Shown here: positions 43,549 to 51,815 of the stretch, one piece after another
Numbering within the stretch: the first letter of the stretch is position 1
Layout of the letters: each line of letters starts with the position of its first letter
Origin: 66-474 sp035281745
Lineage (GTDB): Bacteria; Pseudomonadota; Gammaproteobacteria; Xanthomonadales; Rhodanobacteraceae
Direction: 5' to 3'
NCBI GenBank assembly: GCA_035281745.1
Contig: DATEDI010000037.1
Span: 1-64,000 of the forward strand
Length of the DNA stretch: 64,000 nt
Position numbers and translations under genes: made by a program
Notes under the pieces: model-generated
Seen by the model: only the letters and a program-made list of their open reading frames with translations
What the model was told of the DNA's origin: nothing
Databases searched by the model: none

Positions 43549-46086
43549 ATGGCAGGACGCCGCACGCCGAATCGTTCAACGGAAGGGCTTGCGACCTATC
43601 GGCGCAAGCGCCATTTCGAACACACGCCGGAACCGGCCGCGACGCCGCGCGGGCGACGTTCGCACGCACCGGCGGGACGCCAATTCGTGATCCACCTGCA
43701 TCACGCGCGCCGCCGCCACTTCGACCTGCGCCTGCAAGTGGGCGGGGTGTTGCGCAGTTGGGCGGTGCCGAAGGGGCCGTCGCGCGATCCGTCGATCAAG
43801 CATCTTGCGGTGGAAGTCGAGGACCATCCGCTCAGCTATGGTTCGTTCGAGGGCACGATTCCGGAAGGCCACTACGGCGCCGGCAGCGTGGCGATCTGGG
43901 ACGAAGGCACGTGGAGTACCGAAGGTTCCGCCGCGCAGCAGATCGACGAGGGCCACTTGCGTTTCGAATTGCACGGCTCGCGTTTGCGCGGCCGCTGGTC
44001 GCTGGTGCGCACCCGGATGCAGGCGGGCAAGCCGCAGTGGCTGCTGATCAAGGGCGACGACGAATTCGTGGTGCCCGACGACGTGGCCGATGACATGCCA
44101 CTGTCCGAATGGAAGGTGGAACACCACGTCGAAACACCATCGCGCGCGAAACGTTCTTCGCGTAGCGCAAAAGCGCCTTCGTTGCCGGCACCCGACCGGT
44201 TCGAGCTGGAACTCGCGCGCCTGCATCAGCGCGCGCCGCAGGGCGAGGACTGGCTGCACGAAGTGAAATACGACGGCTACCGGATGCTGGCGTGGCGACA
44301 CGGCCGCGAGCTGCAACTGTTGTCGCGCAACCGGCTCGACTGGACGGAAAAGCTTCCCGCGATCGCGGACGCCATCCTCGGGCTGGACTGCCGCAACTGC
44401 GTGCTGGATGGCGAGCTGGTGGTGTTCGACGACCACGGGCACAGCCGCTTCGACCTGCTCCAGAAACAATTCAATCTCGCCAAGGCGCAAGCCGTGCGCT
44501 ACGCGGTTTTCGACCTGCTCGCGTTGAACGGCGACGACCTGCGCGATGCGCCACTGCTGGAACGCAAGGCCACGTTGTCGCGCCTGCTCGATGCGAACGA
44601 CCCGGCCACGAGCCCGCTGGTGTTGTCCGGATTCCTTCGCGGCAACGGCGCGCTCGCGTACCAGCGCGCCTGCGAAGCAGGACTCGAAGGCGTGATGAGC
44701 AAGTCGGTGAACGCACCCTACCGCGGCGGCCGTGGCGACGCCTGGCGCAAGCTGAAGTGCATCGACTCGGATGAATTCGTGATCGTCGGCTACACGCCGG
44801 GCAAGGGCTCGCGCGGCGCGTTGGGCGCGCTGCTGCTGGCCGAGCCGCGCGGCAAGGCGTGGCGCTACGTGGGCCGCGTCGGCACCGGCATGGACACTGA
44901 CATGCTGAAGCGCCTGCATGATCAATTGAAGGCGGCGAAAGGCAAGCCCGAATTGATCGACGCGCCCAACGCCAAGCAACTGCGCGGCGCGCGGCCGGCG
45001 TGGGTGCAGCCCGACACCGTGGTGGAAGTCGAATTCCGCGGTCGCACCGGTGACGACTTCCTGCGTCAGGCCAGCTTCAAGGGCTTGCGCCCCGACAAGT
45101 CGCCGGCGGATCTTCGCGACAGCGATCGCGCCAAGGAGACAACGCCCATGGCATCCGCAAAATCTCCCTCAAAATCTGCGGCCCGCAAGGGCGCGCCGCG
45201 CAAGCAGGCCGCGCGCCAACCGGACATCAACCTCACCCACCCCGATCGCGTGCTGATCGAAAAGCCGCGCGTCACCAAGCACGCGCTCGCGGAATTCTAC
45301 GCAAGCATCGCCGAACACCTGTTGCCGGGCGTGGTGGGTCGGCCGTTGTCGCTGGTGCGCTGCCCGGATGGCGCCGGCAACGAATGTTTTTTCCAGAAAC
45401 ATCCGATGACCGGCATGCCCGACGCGATCGGCGTCGGCGATGCGCGCAGCGCCGAAGGCAAGCGGCAAGACTACGTGTACGTCAACGACATCCAAGGCGT
45501 GATCGGCCTGGTGCAGATGAACGTGATCGAGATCCATCCATGGGGTTCGACCATCGCGGATCTCGAACATCCCGATCGGCTGGTGTTCGACCTCGATCCC
45601 GACACCGGCGTCGAATGGTCGCGCGTCCGCGACGCGGCGCGCACCGTGCGCGAGCGGCTGCAGGCGGTCGGGCTCGAAAGTTTCCTGCGCACCACCGGCG
45701 GCAAGGGATTGCACGTGGTGGTGCCGTTGAACCCGCGGCCCGACTGGGACACCGCCAAGGCTTTCACGCAAGCGCTGGCGCGCACGCTGGAACACGAGTC
45801 GCCGCAGGATTTCGTTTCCGTCGCGACCAAGAACCGACGCAAGGGCCGCATCTTCGTGGATTACCTGCGCAACGCGCGCGGCTCGACCGCGGTGGCGTCC
45901 TATTGCATGCGGGCGCGGCCCGGCGCCGGCGTGGCCACGCCGCTCCGCTGGGAAGAATTGCCGCGCCTCAAATCCGGCGCGCAGTACACCTTCACCAACC
46001 TCGCGCGGCGACTGAAGACCTTGAAGCAGGATCCATGGCAGGGCTTCGACGAGATCCGTCAGGCATTGCCGCGCGGTGACAAATGA
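43549..46086 (+). CDS. ligD: Multifunctional NHEJ DNA ligase LigD
   Basis: The 845-residue ligase of bacterial non-homologous end joining. The order of domains is phosphoesterase (about 30-190; FVIHLHHARRRHFDLRLQVG, GHYGAGSVAIWDEG), ATP-dependent ligase (about 210-520; nucleophile Lys240 in EVKYDGYRM) and primase/polymerase (about 560-840). The ligase domain also has VLDGELVVFDDHG and GLEGVMSKSVNAPYRGGRGD. The polymerase domain has LTHPDRVLIEKP, DLDPDTG with the metal-binding Asp pair, and TTGGKGLHVVVPL. This PE-Lig-Pol order and the length resemble the Pseudomonas enzyme. It acts with Ku, encoded 88 bases downstream. The Ala/Lys-rich linker near residues 525-560 separates ligase and polymerase. 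Confidence 0.96.
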   Translation: MAGRRTPNRSTEGLATYRRKRHFEHTPEPAATPRGRRSHAPAGRQFVIHLHHARRRHFDLRLQVGGVLRSWAVPKGPSRDPSIKHLAVEVEDHPLSYGSFEGTIPEGHYGAGSVAIWDEGTWSTEGSAAQQIDEGHLRFELHGSRLRGRWSLVRTRMQAGKPQWLLIKGDDEFVVPDDVADDMPLSEWKVEHHVETPSRAKRSSRSAKAPSLPAPDRFELELARLHQRAPQGEDWLHEVKYDGYRMLAWRHGRELQLLSRNRLDWTEKLPAIADAILGLDCRNCVLDGELVVFDDHGHSRFDLLQKQFNLAKAQAVRYAVFDLLALNGDDLRDAPLLERKATLSRLLDANDPATSPLVLSGFLRGNGALAYQRACEAGLEGVMSKSVNAPYRGGRGDAWRKLKCIDSDEFVIVGYTPGKGSRGALGALLLAEPRGKAWRYVGRVGTGMDTDMLKRLHDQLKAAKGKPELIDAPNAKQLRGARPAWVQPDTVVEVEFRGRTGDDFLRQASFKGLRPDKSPADLRDSDRAKETTPMASAKSPSKSAARKGAPRKQAARQPDINLTHPDRVLIEKPRVTKHALAEFYASIAEHLLPGVVGRPLSLVRCPDGAGNECFFQKHPMTGMPDAIGVGDARSAEGKRQDYVYVNDIQGVIGLVQMNVIEIHPWGSTIADLEHPDRLVFDLDPDTGVEWSRVRDAARTVRERLQAVGLESFLRTTGGKGLHVVVPLNPRPDWDTAKAFTQALARTLEHESPQDFVSVATKNRRKGRIFVDYLRNARGSTAVASYCMRARPGAGVATPLRWEELPRLKSGAQYTFTNLARRLKTLKQDPWQGFDEIRQALPRGDK

Positions 46087-46096
46087 CCGGGATCCT

Positions 46097-46134
46097 CATG
46101 CCGTCATCCCGGCTTGCGCCGGAATGACGGCATG
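46097..46134. repeat. Palindrome between ligD and ku
   Basis: CATGCCGTCATCCCGGC pairs with GCCGGAATGACGGCATG around a TTGC loop, with one mismatch at the stem centre. It is a short member of the GTCATTCCGG repeat family and could modulate the level of ku relative to ligD. Confidence 0.85.
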
Positions 46135-46174
46135 AAATCATGATGCGCAAGGCGCACGGACAAGGAGAACCACC

Positions 46175-47083
46175 ATGGCGGCAAGACCCATCTGGAGCGG
46201 CACCATATCCTTCGGGTTGCTCAACATCCCGGTGCAGTTGATGTCCGGCGAGCGTCACGTCGACCTGCACTTCCGGATGCTCGATTCGCGCAACAACGCC
46301 CGCATCCGCTACGAACGCGTCAACGAGGAAACCGGCGAGGAAGTGCCGTGGAAGGAAATCGTGAAAGCGTTCGAATACGACAAGGGCAACTACGTGGTGC
46401 TCGAGAAGGAGGACTTCGAGAAGGCCGCGCCGGAATCGACCGAATCGGTGGACATCGAGGCCTTCATCGACGCGTCCGCGATCGGCCCCGAATATTTCGA
46501 GAAGCCCTACTACCTCGTGCCGGCCAAGAAGGCGGAAAAGGGCTACGTGCTGCTGCGGGAAACGTTGAAACGTCTGAAAACCGCGGGCCTGGCTCGCGTG
46601 GTGATCCGCACCCGCGAATATTTGTCGCTGGTGGTACCACGCGACGACGCGCTGCTGTTGATGCTGCTGCGCTACCCGCAGGAAATCGTGAGCGAGGACG
46701 AATACGCGTTTCCCGACAAGAAAATGTCGGCTTACCGCGTCACCCAGAAGGAACTGGACATGGCCGAGACGCTGGTGAAATCGATGATCGGCAAGTGGAA
46801 TCCGGATGAATACCACGACGACTTCCGCGAGCGTTTGGGCAAGGTGATCGAGGCGCGGATCAAGGCCAAGGGCGGTGTGCGCGCACCCTCCACCGAAGAA
46901 GTCGCGATGCCGAAGAATGCGTCGACCAACGTGGTGGATTTCATGTCGCTGCTGAAGAAGAGCATCGACACCCACCAGCGCACGCCCGCGAAGGCATCCG
47001 GTTCGGCGGCCAAGAAGAGCGGCCATCGCACCACCGCCCGGCGCAAGTCGAGCACGCGCAAGAAGACCGCGAAGCGCTCGTGA
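46175..47083 (+). CDS. ku: Ku protein for non-homologous end joining
   Basis: A 302-residue homodimeric ring protein that binds double-strand ends and recruits LigD. It begins with the classic ARPIWSGTISFGLLNIPVQL, followed by LHFRMLDSRNNARIRYERVN and EEVPWKEIVKAFEYDKGNYV. EYFEKPYYLVPAKKAEKGYV and LVVPRDDALLLMLLRYPQEI follow, then the bridge region. The C-terminal 50 residues are Lys/Ser/Ala-rich (PAKASGSAAKKSGHRTTARR), the basic tail often seen in single-Ku bacteria. GGAGAACCACC precedes the ATG at 46175. It is in the same direction as ligD. Confidence 0.96.
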   Translation: MAARPIWSGTISFGLLNIPVQLMSGERHVDLHFRMLDSRNNARIRYERVNEETGEEVPWKEIVKAFEYDKGNYVVLEKEDFEKAAPESTESVDIEAFIDASAIGPEYFEKPYYLVPAKKAEKGYVLLRETLKRLKTAGLARVVIRTREYLSLVVPRDDALLLMLLRYPQEIVSEDEYAFPDKKMSAYRVTQKELDMAETLVKSMIGKWNPDEYHDDFRERLGKVIEARIKAKGGVRAPSTEEVAMPKNASTNVVDFMSLLKKSIDTHQRTPAKASGSAAKKSGHRTTARRKSSTRKKTAKRS

Positions 47084-47156
47084 ATCTGGAAGCCTCTCGC
47101 GCTTTGCGCCGTCTCTTGATCCAGCCTCATACGCCGCCAATGGACCCATGACATTC

Positions 47157-47363
47157 GTCATTCCGGGGCTGTCCGCGGCTGCATCGCGGGCAGAACCCGA
47201 CTGCGCTGCAGGATTGCAAACGCAAACGCGAACGCCAAGGGCGGTTCGCAGAGCGAGCGCCGCGGACGGCGCGAATCTACCCAGCGCCTTGGCTCTCCCA
47301 CGGGAAAGGCACTGGGTTCCGGGTTCCATCGCCGATGTGCCCGGCGATGGCGCCGGAATGACG
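47157..47363. repeat. Composite REP-like repeat in the 349-base gap after ku
   Basis: CGTCATTCCGG on the left and CCGGAATGACG on the right close the block. Inside is the shared core GCAGGATTGCAAACGCAAAC then GCGAACGCCAAGGGCGGTTC then GCGAGCGCC. A second inner inverted pair involves CATCGCCGATG and CCCGGCGATGG. No gene is seen in the gap. Confidence 0.82.
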
Positions 47364-47432
47364 AAGTGGGTGGTGGTCGGCCATTGCAAGATTCGATGCA
47401 GGGACAGGCGTTCGCGGGAGAGGGAAATCCGA

Positions 47433-48926
47433 TCAGGCTGGCTCGGCGTTTTGCTGCGCATTCTTCGTGGCCTGCTCCGACGCCACTGCGGTGGCGACGT
47501 CGCGCGGATAGCTTCGCGCACCGATCAGCAGCACCACGGCCGCCGCGAGCAACGCCACCAGCATCACCAGGAAAGTGATGTCGAGGTTGCCGCCGCCCGA
47601 CTGACCGCCAGATGCGCCACCCGCCGATCCCAACCCTGCGCCGCCATATCCGCCCAGCAGTGAAGACAGCCAGCCGAATAGCGGCGGCGAGACGGCTTGC
47701 GCGAGATACACGATGGTGGAACGCACGCCCTCGGCGCGACCCCACAGCCGCGAATGCATCACGTCCAGCCGCGCGGCATCCACGGGCGGAAATGCGCCGC
47801 CGAGGCCGCCCGCCGCGATGAACATGAAGGGCGCCGCCGCCCCGAGGCTGGGCAGCAGCATGGCCGGAACCAGCATCGCCACCGCGAGGAAATATGCGCC
47901 CGCGCCGACCGACATCCGGGCGGAAACCTGGCCTTTCGCGAGCATGCGGTCGGCGAAATAACCCGTCACCAGCACGCCCGCGATCGCGCCGAGCCCGATC
48001 ACCACCACGAACGTGCTGGACGCCATCTGCGACAAATCGAAATGCCCGCGCATGAACACGACCACGAACGTGCGCAGTCCGGTGAAGTAGAAATACCCGA
48101 GCGCCGACGCGATGATCAGCATGCGATAGGTCGGTAGTGAAAGGACGTACTTCACCGCCGGCCAGATCTTCATCTGCGCGGGATCTTCGCGCAGGATCAG
48201 CGGCTGGACCGGTTCGATGCCCTGGTCGCGCACCACGTCGCGGATTCGCACGCCGTCGTGCACCGGCTTGCCCGGCTCCCCCTGCAGGCGTCCGCGTCCG
48301 CCGCGGCGCGGTTCCGGCAGCTTGCGCGCGATGAAGTACGCGAGCAGCAGGCCCAGCACCGCCAGCACCAGGAATGGCGCGCGCCACGACAAGGCCGCGA
48401 CGTTGCCCGACATCAGGAAACCGATCGCGACGCCGATCAATTCACCGGAAATGATGTAGCCGTAAATACGGCCGCGCTCGCTGGGCTTGAAGCAGTCGCC
48501 GACCAGCGACGCGATCGCGGGCGACCCGATCGCCATCACGATGCCGAGCGCGAGACGCGCCGCGAACAGCGTTTCGTACGAGGTCGCCGCGCCGCACCAG
48601 ACCATCCCCAGCGACCACAGCGCGATGCCGATCACCAGCAGGTTGCGCCGGTTGAAACGGTCGACCAGGATACCGAACGGCAGCGTCAGCAAGGCGCTGG
48701 ACGCGACGGTCACCGCGACCAGCAGCCCGACTTCGAGATTGTTGATGTGCAGCGCGGGCTTGAGTTGCGCAGCCACCGCGCCGAGCGTGGCCTTGTCGGC
48801 CGAATCCAGCGCAAGGATGCACGCCAGCATGAGGATGATCTGCAGCCGCGCGCGACCGCCAGCCAAATCCTCCAGCGGACCCTCCACGTTGCGGGACAAC
48901 CATGCCTGCAACGAGGTCCGCAGCAT
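47433..48926 (-). CDS. MFS transporter
   Basis: A 497-residue major facilitator with about twelve membrane helices. It has the loop 2-3 motif LPFGILVDRFNRRNLLVIGI, the proline/glycine-rich GELIGVAIGFLMSG, and a longer central loop than usual (residues about 205-255; ARKLPEPRRGGRGRLQGEPG). The second half has the mirrored VTGYFADRMLAKGQVSARMS. It resembles the spinster or hexuronate-type subgroup, but the substrate is not evident. Near the C-terminus a Gly/Ser-rich loop (GGYGGAGLGSAGGASGGQSG) interrupts the last two helices. It lies alone between repeats and a small exported-protein gene. Confidence 0.88.
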   Translation of the reverse strand: MLRTSLQAWLSRNVEGPLEDLAGGRARLQIILMLACILALDSADKATLGAVAAQLKPALHINNLEVGLLVAVTVASSALLTLPFGILVDRFNRRNLLVIGIALWSLGMVWCGAATSYETLFAARLALGIVMAIGSPAIASLVGDCFKPSERGRIYGYIISGELIGVAIGFLMSGNVAALSWRAPFLVLAVLGLLLAYFIARKLPEPRRGGRGRLQGEPGKPVHDGVRIRDVVRDQGIEPVQPLILREDPAQMKIWPAVKYVLSLPTYRMLIIASALGYFYFTGLRTFVVVFMRGHFDLSQMASSTFVVVIGLGAIAGVLVTGYFADRMLAKGQVSARMSVGAGAYFLAVAMLVPAMLLPSLGAAAPFMFIAAGGLGGAFPPVDAARLDVMHSRLWGRAEGVRSTIVYLAQAVSPPLFGWLSSLLGGYGGAGLGSAGGASGGQSGGGNLDITFLVMLVALLAAAVVLLIGARSYPRDVATAVASEQATKNAQQNAEPA

Positions 48927-49051
48927 TGCATTCGTTCCAATTCGCCTTCAATGCGCCTCGTGGACGCCACGCGAGCCGATCCTTGACTCGCGTGGCGTCC
49001 CGGCGCGCCGGATGTTTGCGTCCTGCAACATCCGGCAATCGCGACCTGCTG

Positions 49052-49495
49052 TTACTTCGGTTTGCTGAGGGTGAAGGACGAGAAGCCCGCGCCGATGTCC
49101 CAGCCTTGCCCCTTGCCGGTCAGCGCCAGCGACACCGATCCCTTGGTCATCGCCGCCGCATGCGCGGAGCCGACCACGCCCGCATGCGCCGACGCCTTGG
49201 CGTACGAACCCAATACCTGGCTGATGTCCGTGACATCGCTGAAAGTACCCTTGCCGTCGTCGATGTGGTATTTGCCGACCGTCAATCCGCCGCCCTTGGC
49301 GGAAATGGCGACGTCCATTGTCTGGCCGTTTTCACACGTCACCACGCCGGTGCCCGACGCAGTCTCGTAGATTGCCGACCAGCCGGACAGCGTGAAAGTC
49401 ATCTTGCAATCGATGTCGGCCGCGGATGCGCTGGTGGCCGTGACGGCAGCCATCGGCGCGAGTGCCAAGGCAATCCAGAGTGCTTTCCTTTTCAC
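49052..49495 (-). CDS. Small exported protein, function unknown
   Basis: A 147-residue secreted protein. A Sec signal peptide (KRKALWIALALAPMAAVTAT, cleavage after SASA) is followed by a beta-rich mature part with DIDCKMTFTLSGWSAIYETA, GTGVVTCENGQTMDVAISAK and KGGGLTVGKYHIDDGKGTFS. The two Cys (DCK and TCE) probably form a disulfide. The end is GWDIGAGFSSFTLSK. I do not know the family. The start is taken as GTG 49495, directly after AAGGAGG at a spacing of five bases; the in-frame ATG six codons earlier lies within the ribosome-binding site itself. It is preceded by an AT-richer 135-base gap. Confidence 0.78.
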   Translation of the reverse strand: MKRKALWIALALAPMAAVTATSASAADIDCKMTFTLSGWSAIYETASGTGVVTCENGQTMDVAISAKGGGLTVGKYHIDDGKGTFSDVTDISQVLGSYAKASAHAGVVGSAHAAAMTKGSVSLALTGKGQGWDIGAGFSSFTLSKPK

Positions 49496-49630
49496 GACGT
49501 CCTCCTTTTCCAAGTTCGCCCATGATTATCGACGTCGGCTGCTGAACATGCCGCAACCCGGCACGAATATCACGACCGTGTGAAATACGCGCGACGAACG
49601 CGTGAAAACACGTATTTTGGTTCGATTATC

Positions 49631-50497
49631 TCACCGCGTATCACTGCGCACTTGCGCATGGCTTATCAGCGTGAAAATCAGCGTGCCGCCCACGATATTG
49701 CCGGCCAGTACCGGACCCAGGTAATGCCAGAACACTTCCGGCCATGGCAGGCGGCCGGCGAATGCCAGGTAGAACACCTCGCCCGCCGATCCGACCACGT
49801 GCACCAGGCTTGCCGCCGCGATCAACCAGGTGAGGCCGATGATGATCCACAACCGCGTCGATACCGCCGCCGGCATCAGCCACACCATCGTCGCGATGAT
49901 CCATCCGCCCGCCACGGCCTTCACGAACATCTGCGGCACCGAATACGACATCAGCGTGGTGCCCAATGCAGCGATTGCATCGTCCAGCTGCGACGGGAAC
50001 AACGGCAGCTTCGCGACCGCCAGTGCGAACAGCGCGATGCCCACCACGTTGGCGACGAACACCACCGCCCACAACCGCAGCATCAGCCCCAGCTTGCCCC
50101 AACTCGGCGCGGAGATCAGCGGCAGCACCACCGTCAGGGTGTTTTCGGTGAACAGTTGCTGGCGCGCCATGATCACGATCACGAACCCGGTGCTGTAACC
50201 GAGGGCAACCACGAGATGCGCGAACGGCACGTCCGGCAGGTATGCCTTCAACGCGCCGCTCGCCACCATCGAGAAGCCCATCGACATGCCGGCGGCCAAA
50301 CCCGACCATGTCAACGCGGATGGCGTGCGCTTGAGTTCCTCTTCGCCGACCGCGCCCACCGCCTCGTGCAACACCGCCGCGCGCGGGGGCATCCGGCGTT
50401 CGGCGTCGTGGCGTTCCTCGTCGTCCAGCGCGGGCACGTTCTGGGCTTCGGCGCGCGCGCCGTGATCCGCGTCCCGCCGATCGCTGATGCGGCTCAT
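49631..50497 (-). CDS. Formate/nitrite transporter (FNT) family protein
   Basis: A 288-residue pentameric-channel-type protein for small monovalent anions. After a polar N-terminus of about 60 residues come six hydrophobic segments with the typical sequence SALTWSGLAAGMSMGFSMVA, the Ω-loop region YSTGFVIVIMARQQLFTENT, and NVVGIALFALAV. The C-terminal half has GWIIATMVWLMPAA, HVVGSAGEVFYLAFAG and GNIVGGTLIFTLISH. Which anion it carries cannot be told. Its start lies four bases inside the end of the DUF421 gene (ATGA), so the two are coupled. Confidence 0.92.
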   Translation of the reverse strand: MSRISDRRDADHGARAEAQNVPALDDEERHDAERRMPPRAAVLHEAVGAVGEEELKRTPSALTWSGLAAGMSMGFSMVASGALKAYLPDVPFAHLVVALGYSTGFVIVIMARQQLFTENTLTVVLPLISAPSWGKLGLMLRLWAVVFVANVVGIALFALAVAKLPLFPSQLDDAIAALGTTLMSYSVPQMFVKAVAGGWIIATMVWLMPAAVSTRLWIIIGLTWLIAAASLVHVVGSAGEVFYLAFAGRLPWPEVFWHYLGPVLAGNIVGGTLIFTLISHAQVRSDTR

Positions 50498-50985
50498 GCG
50501 CGTTCCCCGCCGGCGTCGCGCTTCTGCACGGTGATGCTGCCGTTGGGTTCCAGGATGGCCAGCTCCACCATCTGCAGATCCCTGCAACCGTGCTTGCGTA
50601 TCGACGAGACGAAATTGCTGCGCGGAATCTTGCAGCGTTTCAAAACGTCCTCGAACAGTTCCCCGTCCCGCGCCAGCAGCACCGGCTGCCCTTGCAGCCA
50701 GCGGTCACCGCGCGTGAAATGCGTGGCGATCCAGGTGCTGACCCAGTCCAGCAACAACAACACGACCACCACCATCAGTCCGCCCTGCAACGACTTGTCG
50801 TTGCCGATCAGCGAAGTGCGCACCGCGCTGCCCAGCACGATCACCACGATCAAATCGAAGATGCTGAGTTCTCCCAGGGTGTGCTTGCCCGACAGCCGGA
50901 TCAGCACGAACAGCACGAGGTACACGATGACCGCCCGAACCACGAGTTGCCACCATGGCATTCCGAATTCGAACATCCCGTTCAT
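50494..50985 (-). CDS. DUF421 (YetF-like) membrane protein
   Basis: A 163-residue protein with three N-terminal hydrophobic segments (WWQLVVRAVIVYLVLFVLIR, IFDLIVVIVLGSAVRTSLIG, GGLMVVVVLLLLDWVSTW) and a C-terminal cytoplasmic domain (PVLLARDGELFEDVLKRCKI, VELAILEPNGSITVQK). The family's LSGKHTLGELSIFDLIVVI motif is complete. YetF-type proteins are linked to spore or stress functions in Bacillus; the biochemical role is unknown. CAGGAGC lies before ATG 50985. It is coupled to the FNT gene downstream. Confidence 0.9.
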   Translation of the reverse strand: MNGMFEFGMPWWQLVVRAVIVYLVLFVLIRLSGKHTLGELSIFDLIVVIVLGSAVRTSLIGNDKSLQGGLMVVVVLLLLDWVSTWIATHFTRGDRWLQGQPVLLARDGELFEDVLKRCKIPRSNFVSSIRKHGCRDLQMVELAILEPNGSITVQKRDAGGERA

Positions 50986-51041
50986 TGCAAGCTCCTGATG
51001 TGTTTTGACAAGGGCCAGTGAGACGTCTCGGAATCTTTTGC

Positions 51042-51230
51042 CGTCATTCCCGGTTCCCTCGCCGGCTTGCCGGCGAGGGAACCCGACTGCGTTTGCAGGA
51101 CTGCAAACGCGAACGCCGCAGGCGGCCCGAAGGGCGAGCGCCAAGGATGGCGCGAGTCAATCTGCCGTTGTTTGCAGCGCGAGAGCAGATTCCGGATCCC
51201 ACCCACTTCGTGGCCTCGTCCGGAATGACG
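51042..51230. repeat. Composite REP-like repeat in the 301-base gap 50986-51286
   Basis: CGTCATTCCCGG at the left end and TCCGGAATGACG at the right. The core is GACTGCGTTTGCAGGACTGC, AAACGCGAACGCCGCAGGCG, GCCCGAAGGGCGAGCGCCAA then GGATGGCGCGAGTCAA, almost identical to the copies near 51650 and 61200. TTGCAGGACTGCAA is a small palindrome in it. No gene is seen in the gap. Confidence 0.87.
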
Positions 51231-51286
51231 TGACATGTTTCTGGCGGCCCTACTTCAGCCTGAGACGCGTCAAGCCGTGGTGAACG

Positions 51287-51523
51287 TCACGCGCGACCGC
51301 CCGGCGGCGAGCGCCTGGTTCCGCTCGAACGCCTGATCGCGGACTCCGGCGGACGGTCCCGCTTCGGAACGTCGCTCTTGCGGGTCGAACCCTTGTCGCT
51401 GTCGCCGGATTGGGTCACGCGCTTGCCGGTGCTCATTCTCGCGCCGACACTGCGAGCTTGCTTCCGCGAGGCTGCCGTGAATGCTTGCGCATCGGTGCGA
51501 TTGGTTTTGTCTGCCTGTTTCAT
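51287..51523 (-). CDS. Small basic unknown protein
   Basis: A 78-residue, very hydrophilic protein rich in Arg, Ser and Lys (MKQADKTNRTDAQAFTAASR, KQARSVGARMSTGKRV, KSDVPKRDRPPESAIRRSSG). It is probably disordered and may bind nucleic acid, but no family is recognised. The strong AAGGAGGA site six bases before ATG 51523 argues for real translation. It lies between two composite repeats with no co-directional partner. Confidence 0.6.
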   Translation of the reverse strand: MKQADKTNRTDAQAFTAASRKQARSVGARMSTGKRVTQSGDSDKGSTRKSDVPKRDRPPESAIRRSSGTRRSPPGGRA

Positions 51524-51559
51524 TGTGTCCTCCTTCCTTGGAACCTCAGTCCAAACTCT

Positions 51560-51730
51560 CGTCATCCCGGCGAAAGCGGGACCCAGTGACTTTCGTGCAA
51601 GGCGTCGAAATGCAAAGTCACCGGGTCCCGGATATCGCTTCGCGACTGCGTTTGCAGGATGCAAACGCGAACGCCGAAGGCGGCGCGCAGCGCGAGCGCC
51701 ATGGATGGCGCGAGTATTCCGGGATGACGA
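51560..51730. repeat. Composite REP-like repeat in the gap 51524-51815
   Basis: CGTCATCCCGG and CCGGGATGACG close the block. Left of the shared core is a second inverted module, CCCAGTGACTTTCGTGC against GCAAAGTCACCGGGTCCCGG. The core (GACTGCGTTTGCAGGATGC, GCGAACGCCGAAGGCGGCGC, GCGCCATGGATGGCGCGAG) follows. The modular build is the same as at 61164-61397. Confidence 0.87.
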
Positions 51731-51815
51731 GCAAAAAGCGAAATTTCCTGCGGAAATTCGTGCTTCGCTTGGTGGTTCGTGCTTCCTGCTTCGTGTTTGT
51801 CGAATTTCGCGCCGA

